Shown piece after piece: positions 1-13,579 of a stretch of 64,000 nt of DNA. The notes below the pieces were generated by a model that saw nothing but the letters and a program-made list of their open reading frames with translations, did no database searches and was not told the origin of the DNA. The stretch comes from Campylorhamphus procurvoides (Eukaryota; Chordata; Aves; Passeriformes; Dendrocolaptidae). Location: the NCBI GenBank assembly GCA_013396655.1, contig WBMV01004773.1:62001-126000 (forward strand), written 5' to 3'. Numbering within the stretch: the stretch's first letter is position 1; each line of letters begins with the position of its first letter. Made by a program: the position numbers and the translations under genes.

Positions 1-3000
1 GCTCTACAGTAAATCAGTAGGATGTGCTGGTGCAGTTGTTATCCCTTATCTTTCCTTTCAATCAGCCGTTCAGAGATCTCTCATTGCTGTGCAGTGGTCC
101 AAAGAGAGGATTTCTTCTTTACAACTTGCCAGTTCAATTACTAGCTTCATATGGATTTTGGAATTTAAGGACCTGATGCCTTGCTGCGATCTTTTGATTC
201 AGGTAGGCAGCCTGACATCTTTGCGCCTTTCGGGTCATTTATGTAAGATTTTCTTCAGAAGAAAAGGCTAGAATTTGCTTTTGCTTATTTGTGACAAAGA
301 AAAGCTGAAGTAGGGACTGATTATCCAACATTTTATGTTGCAGCAATTCCTAGTGCACCAGTGTCTGAATATGGGATGTGTGAAATAAAAGGAGATGTTT
401 ACGTACATTCAGTCACTGCCTCTCCCTCCACAAATGTTAACAGTTCCCCTCCTTATTCCCCCACCAGTATTGCAAATAAAACTATCAAAACCAGTGCTTT
501 AATATATCATCGAAAAGCTATTTTTTCTATTCAACCAGGGTAAGATTTTTTTTTCCCTCCTGCTGTACTAGCATCTGGATGATCTTTTGAAGGCACACAG
601 AACCATCCATTGTTTGAACAGCAAGGCACTATGTCTCACTGGATTATGCTCAGTGATTAATATTGGTTTAGGACTTAAAGCATGTGAACAAAGGATTCAT
701 TCAAAATTACATGGAAGAATCATGAAAGAATCCCAGGCCTATCAAGCATCTGTTGAAAACTGTCTGAAAGGGCTTGGTTTCCATTCAGGCATAAGGCGAT
801 ATGAAGTGAAAGCAGCAAGAAAAAGTGGATGAATTTGGAGGTACTGAACCAGAGAAGTAGCAAGTAGGGCTGATAATTTGAGCATCTGTGTCTGTATCAT
901 CTCTTGCAAGACCACAAATCATAGGCTAGAGCACTTGAACCTGCCCTTCAGGCACCTTTCCCATCTGAATTCTCACAAGGCTGTTGAAAATATTGATTAC
1001 TGTTGCCCTATTGCTAAAAGGACAACAAAAGTAACAGGAGCTCAGAGGCAAGCAGTGACAGTGATTGAGACATGAAAAGTCGTCCACGTAGAACTTTAAA
1101 GATTTAATCTGTTTAATTTAGAAAGGAGATGTGGAAATGATAAAGATGTATACAGTAGGTAGGACTATACCAAAGCTAAATCATCTGTTTCTACACACTT
1201 TTTATCTTCCACACTGAAAGTCAAAAATGTTAAAATAGGAAATGTTTTGTAGAACAACATGAACATGTACAATCACTAAACCTAACAAAATGGGGATTAG
1301 AGAAATATTTGACATACATGTGAACCCAAACAACAATCTTTTTAAGAGTTAGGAAAGTAATAAGTAAATTGTACTTGGATAAAACTTAGTCCCAAATAGA
1401 TTGTGATAATATAATGTGCCTAAATTTGTGTTTCAGTTTCTCTTAGCTTCTACTTCTGGACATTTACTGAGACAGGAGGATGGACAGGCTTCTAAGATGA
1501 CATTCCTATGAAATGGGAATCCTAGCTATATAATTATGTTTCAGATAAGTTTGGATACTCCTTTAGATCAGAAAAAATTATAAAATTGATGCTTGCTGTA
1601 CTAACAATAATAAATACAAACGGAAGATGAAAGATATGATTGAGAAGATAATCTCCAGCTGTAGATTTCCTGACCAGGTTCTTACTGGATTGTCTCTTGG
1701 GACTCATATTATCCTTTACAAGATAGACCCTCTATCCCCACAACATCATGCCAGCCTCACTGGGATGAGTAGCAGTCAACAAACTTTCCAGTGAAAATCA
1801 TCAGTTGATAACAATGTGTACCAAGATGTGAATGGTTTGCTGAAATCACACCTCTGAGAGTACTAGCAGCAACATTCTCCATCAATCCTGGTGCAGAATC
1901 GTGTGTCAGGCAATCCTTGGCTAGAGGTCCCCTTACGTATAACTTGCTGTTTCCTTTTTCCCTTAAGTGTTTATGCATTAATATTTTTAAGCTTCTTATA
2001 AAAATAAAAGGATGGTCCTGAGCTTTGTTAACAGAAGTGACAGCATCTTTAGGAGTGTCAATCTGAATTAAGTCCAAGGCAGTATTAAAGCCCTTCAGTA
2101 GCTCTTAAAATGAAAATTGAAACAGTCTGTAAAGCTTTTCCTCTTCCTCTGCCGTCATTCGTTACTTTCATAACTGCCTGAAGTCAACTCCCCCTCTATT
2201 TCCAGTCTTTGCCTCTCTAATCCTCAATGATTTCAACTTCACTGCTGTCTTCTGCACAAAAGGTGCTCAGACATAACTGGCAAGGAAGGATGTCTAGACT
2301 GTAGAATTTTACTTTACTGGGATATTTCAGATAGTTTTGGACTTTCAGTTCATCCTGCATCACTCCAGAAAAAAATTCTTGCACACTCCAGAAAACAATA
2401 CTGTCACTGACAAGTTTTTTAGCAAAGAGAACAGTTTATTTCATTTCCATTGGTCTTCTTCCTACTTAGTTATGACCTGTGCACCTTGCCAGTTGACGAG
2501 TTTGTCTGGGAAGTATGACAACCTGCCTTGTCATCAACTGCATGGAAGAGGAATCAGGGAACAGGCCAACCCACAAGGTTCCCAGCTTCAGAGAAGACTT
2601 CCTAGCCTATAGGTTCAAAGCCAGCTAGTGCTTGGCTTGTCAAGGTGGTATAAAGAATGCTTCTCTTCTAATATGGGAACCACCTGTTTAATTTTCCCGT
2701 CATCAGCTAACCTGTGGGATGACTCACTAGGCAGCCATCTGGTTTGTCATCACTTTTGAGAGAATTACATGTTTGCACCTTTCAGTTCTACAGAAACTTA
2801 TCAAAAATGACTCTTGTGGAAAGGTTTCAATCAGCTGTATCAGGATCCTTGCTAAGCAAAGACTGGAGGGATGTCAGACTCATGTTCCCACAAGATCTAT
2901 AATGGTTCCTTAATTAGAAAAAACCTACTGTGTACAAGACAGATATTGGACTGGATTACCCATCTATGGTGTTCCTTATTACAAATAAGGGGAAACATTT

Positions 3001-4497
3001 AGTACCTAGGACTCATTAAATCTAAGGTTGACAGACAGATACACCAACTAATTGGCGAATTCCATTTAAAGATACTCTAGTATCTGTTATTCCTCATTCT
3101 GTAGGTATTTTTAGATCTCTGTTTTATGTAGATTTAATTTTCCTAAGGTATTATTTTTATCTGCAGTGTCTTTGCAGTAGACTTTAAGCCTTATGGGATT
3201 CTCTAAACAGAGAATAATTTGTCCTTAACAGTATATTTGTGATCGTTGAATTTTTTCTCTTAGCTCTTGTTAAGCCAGATTCTCATGAACACTTTTCTTA
3301 TCACTTCAGGCCTTCCTAGGATTAGATCTAATTTGCCACATGGAGTTATTTCTGCATACAGAATTAAAGCCCTTAATCATACTTGGTTTAGTGACTCCCA
3401 TTTGCTTAGCAATCTTGAGACTATTTTGCGTTCTGTTTTGCCCTCCTCTAGGACTGATGATGACTTGATTGATTCACACAATCCATCACTGGCTGATTTC
3501 TTTAAGTAGTTAGCACAGAATATCAGTCATGTCTGCTTTTATTATTTTGGTTTACTGCAGAATTATGCACAAAAATGGGGAGAAGAACACTTGACATGCA
3601 CTCACTTTCCATGCAAAATATCCATTAAAATTCATTTAAATTTTGGCTTGTTTTCATTACCTGCAGTGTTTTTATGAGAAGATGGGTAGAACATGATTAC
3701 TTGTCACAAATGAAGAGCTGCCTTGTGCCAGTGAAACTTTGCACATGTTTCTTGTCTAAAAGATTATAAATAGAACTGTGCTTCTATGAACAAAATAGAT
3801 CAGTGGCTGGGATGCAACTTTAAAGAAAAACTATAGTCATGCAGGCAGTAATTTGAAAAGCAGCTTTTATTAAACATATTTAATGTTTACAGTTTCTCAG
3901 TGGCTGAGAATATACTTTCAAAATATGTTTAAAACCACTTGATGGTCAAAAGAACAGCTCTTACTGAACAGATATTTAATGTTCAAAGTGATTTTTGTCA
4001 GAAAAAAGCAACTTTTGTCAATTTTTATCATTTACAGTTGATCTGTGGCTACTAAAAAAACTACTAGTATAACATGTTTTATGTTTATAGATATTATGTG
4101 CCCATATAAAAACAATTTCTACATCTTTCAGTGCCAACACCTTTCCCTCAGCAATAGTATAATTAATAAAAAAAAAAACATATAATCCCAACGACTTTAA
4201 TTCAATATATCTTGAAACTAAAGATTACGCAAGTAATAAGTTTTTTCTTTATATACTAAAAGAACTAATGTTCAACACCACTGAAATTACCAACATGCAC
4301 ATTTAAAGCAAACCCAAAAGTTTAATTTTAATAATGAAAGTATTTCTTGGTAACCTAACAGAGGGGTCTGCATCAAAAGATGTGTGTGATGAAATATATT
4401 ATTTGATTTATGCTACTTATCTAGAGTAAAGTCAGCATGTGGATAGAAACATAATGGTTTTAATTGCTGTGACATGAGTTTTTAATTTTGTCCACAT
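1..4497 (-). other. CDH12: CDH12 downstream intron, left part; no gene seen
   Basis: This AT-rich stretch lies beyond the phase 1 donor at 12495-12503 and so should be part of the next CDH12 intron. Open frames such as 587-832 (plus) and 1757-2077 (minus) have no recognisable motif. I see no cadherin exon, no RNA gene and no clear repeat here. Confidence 0.6.
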
Positions 4498-5613
4498 AAT
4501 CACAGAGTGGGTAAGGTTGGAAGGGATCACACTGGCTCATCTGGTCCAACCTCCCTGCTCAAGCAAGGCTATCCTAGACCACATGGCACAGGATTGCATC
4601 CAGATGGTTCTTTAGTAGTTCATATGAGGGAAGAGTCCATAACCTTTCTGGGCAACCTGTTCCAGTGTGCAGTCACCTGCATAGGAAAGAAGTTCTTCAT
4701 ATTCAGGTAGAACTTCCAGTGAATCTGTTTCTGCCTGTTGCATCTTGTTCTATTGCTTGACATCAGTGTGAAGAGCCTGGACCCAGCACCCTCATTTCAG
4801 ATACTTATATTAATAAGGTTCTCTCTCAGTCATCTCCTCTCATGGCTGAACAGACCTATCTCCCTCAGCCTTTCCTCATAAAAGAGAAGCTCCAGTCCCT
4901 TGATCATCTTTACTGCCCTCCACTGGATCCACTCCATATCTCTCCTGCACTGACAAGCCCAGAACTGGACACAGCACTCCAGATGTGGCTTCACCAGGGC
5001 TGAGTAGAAGGGCAGGATAACTTTCTCTTGCCCTGCTGGCAGTGCTCTTCCTAACACATCTCAGGACGCCATTGACCATCTTGTCCACAAAGAAACACTG
5101 CTGGCTCATGGACAGTTTGTTGTTCATCAGGACCTCCAGGTCCTTCTCCAAAGAGCTGCTTTCCAGCAGGCCAGCCACCAGCCTGTCCTAGTGCATGGGG
5201 TTGTTCTTTCCCAGGTGCAGGACCCTTGTATTTGTCTTTGCTGAATTTCAGAAGGTTCCACTCTGCCCATCTCTCCAGCCTGTCGAGCACTCTGGGCTAT
5301 TAGCCACTCCTCCCAGCTTTGTGTCATCAGAGAATTTGCTGAGGAGACACTCTGTCACTTCATGCAAGTCATTGATGAATAAGTTAAACAATACCAGGCT
5401 CAGTATTGGATCTTGGGGCATACCACTATTGACAGGCCAACAACTAGATGTTGTGCCACTGATTATAACCCTCTGGGATGTGCCATTCAACCAGTTCTCA
5501 ATCCACCTCATTGCCCACTCATTTAATCCACATCTTCTAAGTTTGTTTATAAGAACGTTGTGAGAGACAGTGTCAAAAGCCTTCCTGAAGATGTGATAGA
5601 AAATATCCGAGGT
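4498..5613 (-). mobile_element. CR1 LINE, 5'-truncated, minus strand
   Basis: CR1 is the main non-LTR retrotransposon of birds. On the minus strand this copy runs from the conserved reverse transcriptase region KAFDTVSHN (near 5570) through the polymerase box, here FSDD at about 5323-5334 instead of the usual FADD, to a C-terminal region with LECCVQFW and [10 protein letters not shown] (near 4870-4980). It ends in the CR1 3' UTR, whose terminal bases read CCAACCTTACCC then ACTCTGTGATT at 4498. The coding remnant shifts frame at least three times and holds stops, so it is dead. The 5' end is cut in the middle of the reverse transcriptase domain, as in most CR1 insertions. The left end is well placed; the right end is approximate. 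Confidence 0.93.
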
Positions 5614-8600
5614 AGGCTTGGACATACATGAAGAAAAACTCCAATGCTTTACATGAATTCAGCACTAATACTGACATTTTGGGACTGTAAAAATAGTGAT
5701 AAGTGTCTCAGTTTTTTAGCAGCCAAAACTTCTCAGACATTTTGCTGTGCATATGTTTGTATAGTCCTGTCTTTCATTTTACATACTCTCCCACCTAAAA
5801 GCATTTGCCAAATTTCTTTGTTTGCTGACAATACTCAACACCCAGGGTGTATGAAAGGAAAATCACAGTATGACAATAGCTATGATCCTTTAACCAAGCA
5901 AGTTTTGATTCTCTGCATTGTTTTCTCCCTCTCTTTTAATCTATTATTTTTTTCTGGTTTGTGGTATTTTGGGTTTTTTTCCTCACACAGTAATTGAAGC
6001 TGCTTAGGTTGCCTAGTGATCTATCATAATGTCAAGAAACACTTTTGTTTCAAAAGCTTTTACTGCCGACTTGTAATATTCTCTTGACATCTTAGCTTTA
6101 TTTTTAATTTTCTTTTTGTTTTGTTTTATATTTTGTGCAATGTCCTGTACAGTGCGAAAAACACACTTTGAAAAAGGCTAAGCAGCCCTAACCTGCCTTT
6201 CCTTCTGCTCCTTCCTTGAATCTCACTTTTCTATGGAGTAGGTATAAAACTTAGTCTGATGATCAGTGCAGTAGATGTTTCTTTCCACAATTAAAAAAAA
6301 CCCCAAAAAATAAAAACCTAATCAGAAAAACAAGAGCTGTTTCTTAGTAAGAAACCACTGAAACATCAGTTGTGATGGGTAAGCTGCCATCTGACACAGC
6401 CCCTGGATGGAGTACAGGAAGACAGGGATGGGACATGAATTTTTCTGAAAAGTGCCCTGAATGACCCAGGGCACCAGGTCTGATGCAGGCAATGGACAAA
6501 TTTGTACATTGTAATAAAGTATCAAGTTAGAGGATGTGTGGATATGACCCTACAAGGTGGCATTCAGTACAGTTTTGCAGCTCTTCACAAAACCTATTAG
6601 AACTATTGGGCGCACCAGTGAGTATATAGCTCTAGATTACTTGCGTAAGTTAACAGTATCTAAACCTCAAACAAGCTTTCAGCAAGGTTCCTAAGGAGAG
6701 ACGCTTTAACAAGAGTAAAAAAGAAAAAAGATTAAGACACAGCAGACTTTCCTAAAATAATATCCAAATAAAAAGAGAACTCAAACAGTAAGAATAAATT
6801 TCCAATCTTTATACGATGGAGGGGTTGCCACTGGCATCTCACTTGGATCTGAATTTATAGGTTGCCAGTAAGAGAGAATATATGAACAGGTGACAGCTTG
6901 ACAAAATGAAAGGTTGTCTGCAAAGTGTTACAGGGGAATCTTAACATAGCATGTATTTGAGAATACAGTACTTCACACTGAGAAACACAAAGAGCTGTGG
7001 AAAAAAAATAACTTATCAGTACTTTCAGAGAGTTGGGTATTTTCCTTCCTTGAAACCCACGTTGTAACTCAGTTACCTATTAATTCTTGTTCTTGAGACC
7101 ACTGTGGAAAATCCTCTAAAGTTTTCATCTCAATGAACAACAGCAGACAAAAAAGGAAAATGATCAATGGGAATAATTAGATAAGGAAAAGTGGATATTC
7201 AAGACTTTTTTTATCTTGAATATGACATCTAACTCCCATCACTGTGTCTAACAACTTAGTAACACTGGCAAAAATCATGGAGACAAGGGTGCAGTTAGAC
7301 GGGCTGCAGACAGAGCATACTGTCAGTTACCTGTTCATGAGCCTGTGTGAGGTCATTCAAAAATACCTCTGGCCTCAATGGATTCACAAAGTAATATCTT
7401 CCGCAACAGCCTGTGTGTGCTTTTGGAAGTACTTCAAAATACATTGTCAGAAGCTAGGAATCTGTATCAAAGGAATGATCACTAAGTAATTGCCCATGCC
7501 TTGTTGTCCCTCCCTTCCTCCCTTCCTCCTTTCCTTCCTTCTCCAGCCTCCACTCACTGCAAGCTTCTGGTTAAACTCAGGCACATGTTACTCAGCTAAG
7601 CCAAACAATTCCTCAGGTTAGTTTTCTCTGTATTGTAACACTTACACATGAAACTACATAGATGGATATATCAAACATACATTGTATTTGTAGAATATTC
7701 TATGCACCTTTGTCAATGTACAAATATAAGCCAATGTTTAAATAAAAGCCAATTAAATATTCACTTCAGAAGGAAAACTGCCAGAAAATTTACAGAAAAT
7801 ATTTTCACACCAACAGTACCATGGAAAGCAAATCCATAACATTCATCAGGTAGCTATGGAGGAACACAGTAAAAATAATGTGATATCAACTTTCTCTTAT
7901 GACTGATCATTTCAGCCTGCCACAGTGATCTGGAGTTTGTAAAGTCCCTCGTAATCAAGAAAGAGTTAATCTAGTGGTAAAGTATGAAATTAAATTGCTT
8001 AGGAAAGAACATATGGCATTTATATATTATGCAATTGATGGGTTTAGTACAGACCTAGCTGGTCTATGCATAAGCATAGAGGAATAATGGAAGGACCTTA
8101 GAAAACAACTAGGAGGTTGTAATAGTAGACGTTATAAATCTGCTGTTAAAAATCAGCATATCCAGTCAAAAAAATGTGTAAGAAATGCAATTACATCTCT
8201 GTTCACATTTTTTGTATAAATATATAAAAATATATAATAAGATCTTTCCTTGAATGTGTGCTTAATGCTGCTATGTCCCCATTCCCAGTCATCTGGACTG
8301 ATAGCTTTAATAAGGGGATAACCTTGGTTTAAACTCATCAAATATTTGCATGCTTACGTCAACTGTATTGCAACAGAAGCTGGCACAGCTGCCAGAAGCA
8401 AAACCACAGTTGATTAAACTACATTTAAGGACAAAATATTTTGCTAATACTAACTTACAAATGGGGATATTAAGGCCCTCATTTCAGTTGTCATAGATAA
8501 GTCTTCATTTCTGATTTGGTCTACATTTTGGAGCTTATATTAAATCAAGAAAATATTTTCAAATAAAGATATTGATAAAGCCAATTCAATAACAGAAACA

Positions 8601-11600
8601 AACAAACAAACCCACATTAGGAGTCCAGCTTTTATAAGTCTCTTACCTTGCATAAGATAACAGCATAGCAATCTCTGTTCTTAAAATATTAGTTCTATGT
8701 TGTAATCTGACTCCATCTGCTGAGTTTTTCCCTTGGGAATTTCACATCATTGTCCTTTCCAAAGTAAATCCTTCAGCATAAAGTATTCTGCACCCCATTT
8801 ATTACGTGAGCAATACACTGTCAAGTTTGGAGGTACCGATATCCTTCCACAACAACAAGGAAACTGTTCACTTTGAAAGTATCAGAAACAATGTGGATGG
8901 GTACAGCAACCTGCATGTTACAGCAGTTGGTAACCAAAGGGCTTTTCAAGAGATCTTCGTTGTTTGTGACTGTGATTGACTTTTCTCTCCATCACATAAA
9001 AGCAGATTACAGTGCATGTGTGGAAGTAGCAAGGCTAGCTGACCATTCAAGCTTTGGCATAAAATAGGTTTGCATCCTAGCTTGTAGTGAGTAAACATCC
9101 TTCTAATATTTTTTTCTTAAGAGCGTGTGAAGGGATTTGGCTCTCAGTAAGGAATGCACCACTAAGTAAAAATAGCAATCCTAACATTATGTCTTCAGAA
9201 AAAAACTAAAGGATATGCATAGCCACTATCTTTTTTAAGGAGTGCTATTGATTAAAAGGAAAAACAAAAAAGTCCTAGAGTACAGAAACTGTAGAAGAAA
9301 CGTAAAATAGAAGGGAAACAGTGAATTTCCACCTACAACATGCGTGGAAAGTAACGAAAGTTCTAAGAAAACCTACCATGAAAACCTTGGATATGAAAGA
9401 TACATCTAAATAATACCTATGTGCAGAAAACCAGATCTTGAGGGTGTTAAGAATTTTCATCTTTTCACTCCTTTTCCAGTAAAAAATCACCAAGGTCCCA
9501 GATAAAGCTGATGTACAATTTTATCATAACTGTAATTGCACTATGGCATTATTTCATCCATCCCAGCTTCAGCAACAGCAATTAGAATAAAGTCCAGAGA
9601 CATTACAAAACTGAGAACCACACAGCCATGATAATTTCTGAAAGGTGTGTAAGGAGTCTGAAAGACACTTTTCTTCCCAAGACTTCCCAGTTTCATACAA
9701 TCCTCTCTACCGCTGCACACTGTTGCACCTCAAGGATGTTTTATATGATTTCACTGTCCAAACTGTGTGTTTACACTGGGTGTAAGGTTCTATTAGCTAC
9801 TTCTCAGCCCCTCTATTTCCCTTTCAACATGAATTCTGGCATCTATATTTTGCTCCTCATTGCCAATAACAATAAAGTACCAAACTGAGAAAGTCTTTGC
9901 ATGCAAATGTCATGTAACAATAAAAGACAGTCACTAGTCCCAACAGTGACAGTTTGCGAGGCTCGTATAACTGACTAGTAAGGGTGAAAAAAGTCATGCT
10001 GCAGTGCATTTCCCACAATGGAAACGCTGTGAGTGCAGTTCATAATCAATACTGTTGTGAAACTATAGTAAGTGAAGTTTAGGACATTTGGTAATTGAAA
10101 AGTGGCAACTAGAAAATGAAAATGGTAAAAAAAAAGTAGATGAGAGGAAGAGTTTATCAGGGTCTTTGCTTAAGCCAAGACAACTATATGCTGTACCAGC
10201 TGAAAAAAAGTGATTTTCAATGTCAGCCTCAGGCACTGGTGGGTTTCAGCATCTTTATAGGTGCAACTAAATAGTGATGATGATAGAGAGCAGTAGTTTT
10301 AGATCCTCTGAGAAATCTGTGCTTGCATAAGAAAGCAAAAGCAGATAAGAGAGAACAAGAGAATGAAAAGACCTACATAGGACAAGGCACAATCTCCTTG
10401 CACATTGCAGGCAACAGAAGGCATTTCTGGATATTTTTGCAAGACCACCTAACAGCAAATGTTGTTATCTGCTTTAGTAACCACTAATTGAAGTTGAGGC
10501 CTCCATTTAGGACACTCTTTCCTTGCTTTGCCTTTTCTAATAAATTTCTGTCCATATTTTAATTGTTTTTATAGAGGAAAATAACAACTGTTATGAATAA
10601 ATCTTCTAGATAAACTGAATGTGACTAAATAAAGTGAAGATCAAGAAGATCCACTTTTTCCATGCCATCTACTGCTGTTTTTTCAAAGGAGAGTAACTTG
10701 GAAAGCATTTGTTTTAAAACACTGTATACAAGACACAGCATGCTCAATTATACTCATTTAGTCATGCAACATCCATGTAAAAGTCACAACGTATGCCAAA
10801 TCTTGAAGACTTTTGCATGAAATAAAAGCCCTGTTAGCATTTAATCTTCTACTGCACACACATATTCAAGAAAATAAGAAAAGAAGATGGAGGGAGAGAA
10901 AGGAGTGAGAGAATGAATGCATGCACTGTGTTCCACTGTATAAATAACATTATTCATTTTTATTTTGCTCAGACCTCTCCAATCAAGTTTTAAAAACAAT
11001 TTAACATCCAACCATACATGCACTGGTGAGAAAATTTTATTCTTCACTTGCCAGAGAAACAGACATGAAAATATAACAAATATTTTTCACCTATAAATAA
11101 TATAACTGTATTGGGAATCTATAGACAAACCTGTGTGGGTGACTGGAGTGAACTCATCTCTGTACTTGTGTAAGAGTAATGTTATCACCTCTACATGCCT
11201 AATCACATCCCATTTTATCATGTTATACCATTCCTTACCACAAAATTTAAAATACTACCTCTTTAGTTTTGTATCACAGCTTGTGTAAATAGCTAGTTGC
11301 CTCCCAGATTGGCTTTTAAAACATCAACATCTGAGCTGCATAGCTGAAGGTGATCAGTGTCCCTCTGCCATTTCAGACTTAGAAAACTTCCAAAACTGTT
11401 AGCACCTACAGGGATTATTAAATTACTAGTACTGGCTTGTGAAGTACAGTTTAGAAGGGAGAAAGGCAATAAGCGGGAACTAACACTGGGAAGTTAAAGG
11501 ACTCCCAATGCAGAACAAATTAATTTCTAGTGTCTGCAGGGAAACCCAAAGCTCCATCTGGCAGCAGGACAGAAAGTAGTGTGTTTATGTTGCAAACACA

Positions 11601-11639
11601 GTGCTCAGGACCACTGCAGAATCAGCCATCAGGCAGAGA
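5614..11639 (-). other. CDH12: CDH12 downstream intron, middle part; no gene seen
   Basis: AT-rich intronic sequence with small A-rich runs (for example 6292-6316), a polypyrimidine tract at 7507-7544 and an AAAC tetranucleotide run near 8596-8611. I searched by eye for the third CDH12 coding exon on the minus strand, using the expected EC2 residues DADDPTYGN and FSIDPKTG, and did not find it. A visual search is not decisive. Confidence 0.6.
7507..7544 (+). repeat. Pure polypyrimidine tract (CCTT/CCCT), 38 bp
   Basis: The plus strand holds 38 uninterrupted pyrimidines (TCCCTCCCTTCCTCCCTTCC and onward). Such tracts can mutate by slippage and can form triplex DNA. Confidence 0.85.
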
Positions 11640-11840
11640 CTCGAAGGGCCCATTTAGTCTACTCTCCTGGTCCAAAGCAGGATTGATGGTTTTTATGTCA
11701 TTCCTAGCAAGTATCTATCATGTTGTGAAAATTCTTCAAGCAAAAAATCTATTCTGTTCCTTCCATGTCCATACTACAGTCCAGCTTTCTTTGGAGAGAA
11801 AATTATTCTTTCCTCTGTACACTAGGTTTTTGAAAACTTA
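11640..11840 (-). mobile_element. Decayed CR1-type LINE 3' end, minus strand
   Basis: The plus strand reads AGGGCCCATTTAGTCTACTC then CTCCTGGTCCAAAGCAGGAT, followed by AGCAAGTATCTATCATGTTG. This order of phrases matches the 3' UTR of older amniote CR1 elements as I remember them (a phrase like 'GGACCATCTGGTCCA… CCCAAAGCAGGA… AGGTATCTATCCA'). The match fades after about 11760. Boundaries are rough, and a library search is needed to name the subfamily. Confidence 0.5.
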
Positions 11841-12494
11841 CCACGACCTCAGACAATTTTTTTTTTAATTAAAAATCTAATGGATGAGACATTTTTTGGA
11901 CATTAGGTTTTTGTCATCTCAAGCCAGTCTTGCAAACTCCCATTCTTGCATTGTGAATGAGTTGAGGGCAATCATTACTTTTACCATGCACAGTATAACA
12001 GGACTTAAACAAAGAATTGTTCCCTAATGCATAATTAGGAGATCATGGAAGCACTGTAGGAGTTCAACAGCCACGAAGACAAGAGAGTTAAATGGTAGGA
12101 TTCTGTATAAAAGTTAATCTAATTCTGTACAGCAAACAGTTAATGTAAACTAGGAAGAGAGGGGAATGCACCTCATCACATGACATAAAAGGTTTGGGGC
12201 TCCAGAGAATCCCTGGACCTTACCATACCTGCCTTGAGTATCTTTTTCTTTTCTCCTCCTGTCCTCAGAGACTTAAAGCCACCAGCACTCATTCTGGAGG
12301 AAAGTAAGTTTTTAAATCAGCAAACAAAGCTAAAAGAAAACTAATTGCATATTTCTAAACACAGAGCATTAGAAACATCTCTAATAATAAGTTTTAGAAG
12401 GTATATTTTCATTTCATCCTTGTCTGTCTTTCCTCAGCAGGAAATGTACATTGAGACAATTAACATGCAATTAGTCATCAAGTGTTTAAAGCTT

Positions 12495-12503
12495 CTTACT
12501 CAC
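12495..12503 (-). other. CDH12: CDH12 splice donor after the 295-bp exon
   Basis: The minus strand reads GTGAGTAAG directly after the exon, an almost perfect match to the vertebrate donor consensus. It fixes the exon end inside a Gly codon (phase 1). Reading on in frame reaches a stop within two codons. Confidence 0.9.
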
Positions 12504-12798
12504 CCACTGGAGACATTTCTGGGACACTGGCAACATAAGGCCCATCCAGAAACTTTGGCTCATTATCATTAATGTCCTGTACTTTGATGATGAACTCTGA
12601 TTCAGGCTCTAATGGTTTCTTGGTGTCAACATCCACAGCCTGAGCCCGGAGTGTGTAGAAAGGTTTTTCTTCTCGATCTAGGCTCCTTATGGCATGAATA
12701 TCTCCTGTGGTCTCATCAATAGTAAAAACCGTGCCAGCACCATCTCCTGAAAGGGTATATTTAACAGTGCCGACTCCCTTGTCCAAGTCAGAGTGAAG
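12504..12798 (-). CDS. CDH12: Cadherin-12 (type II cadherin), second coding exon, rest of EC1 and EC1-EC2 linker
   Basis: This exon of 295 bp (98 codons plus one base) continues in phase 0 from the exon at 43831-44061 and would encode about residues 78-175. It begins LHSDLDKG and carries EC1 hallmarks in order: the strand run [17 protein letters not shown], the calcium-binding LDREE motif, the RAQAVD core strand, and the DINDNEP linker (DxNDN motif), which binds calcium between EC1 and EC2. It ends in [13 protein letters not shown] at the start of EC2. The acceptor is TTTTGTTCTCAAG at the 12799-12811 side and the donor is a near-consensus GTGAGTAAG at 12495-12503, leaving a phase 1 junction. 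A 295-bp exon with these phases is typical of type II cadherin genes. No frameshift or stop is seen, so the gene looks intact here. The sequence matches CDH12 as I remember it more closely than other type II members. The next exon, encoding the following part of EC2, was not found in the window. Confidence 0.94.
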
Positions 12799-13540
12799 CT
12801 TGAGAACAAAAAAGAAGAACAAAAGGGAGGAAGAGAACATTAATGACTTTTCCTAGGCTGGAAGGCAACTATTATGCTTGTTGGTTTTGTTTTTGGTTGT
12901 TTGTTTGGGTTTTTTTCCTTTATTTAATAAAAGGTGTTAGAGGAACCAATTTCGTAAGTCTTTAGCTGCTATTAAGTGCACAGAAAAAACGTGGGTAGCG
13001 TGTTATTTAAGATTTTTACCCCCATCTGGTACATCACAAATGGTGGTTCAGCAACTAAAACTGCAATGAAGCAGGGCTTCAGATTTGTTAGAAACAGAAA
13101 TTTAAGACCAGGAATGGAGAACCACGCATAACCACACCACACCACAAAGAAACGTGAGGTGACATGAGAGAGTGTCAAATGCTTTCACAGACATTTGGCT
13201 TTCGGAGAAGCAGAAGGGAAATACCTAATTTTTATTTCAAGAGTAATAGCTTGATGAAATCCGAAACTCAAAGTCAAACTTGGTTTAAAAAAAGAAAATA
13301 TATACCTTATCATTACAGTAAATGCTAAACAAAACTAAAATTACTTTATTTTACACAAATATTTGGTCACTTCTGTCTTTTCTGGGATAATCACATTGCA
13401 CATTGTGTGAAGCAGGAGTTTGTTGCTCACTGGAGAATACAGAACCCAATCTTTTCAGTCTTAATTCAACTAGTTCTGCCTTAAATACCAAGATACACAT
13501 TTTCTAGGCTATTAGTATGATAAACCTCTATTCTAATTTG

Positions 13541-13579
13541 AAAAAAAAACAAAACAAAACAAAACAAAACCAAAAAAAC
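13541..13579 (+). repeat. A-rich (AAAAC)n simple repeat
   Basis: A run of A is followed by five copies of AAAAC (13546-13570) and an imperfect end. It lies inside the large CDH12 intron. Confidence 0.85.

Noticed and set aside
1757..2077. Minus-strand frame of 106 codons in CDH12 sense
   Set aside because: It does not contain cadherin repeats or any recognised domain and is treated as chance.
1..12503. Third CDH12 coding exon (early EC2)
   Set aside because: Expected residues such as DADDPTYGN and FSIDPKTG were searched for by eye on the minus strand and not found. It probably lies left of the window; a translated search would settle it.
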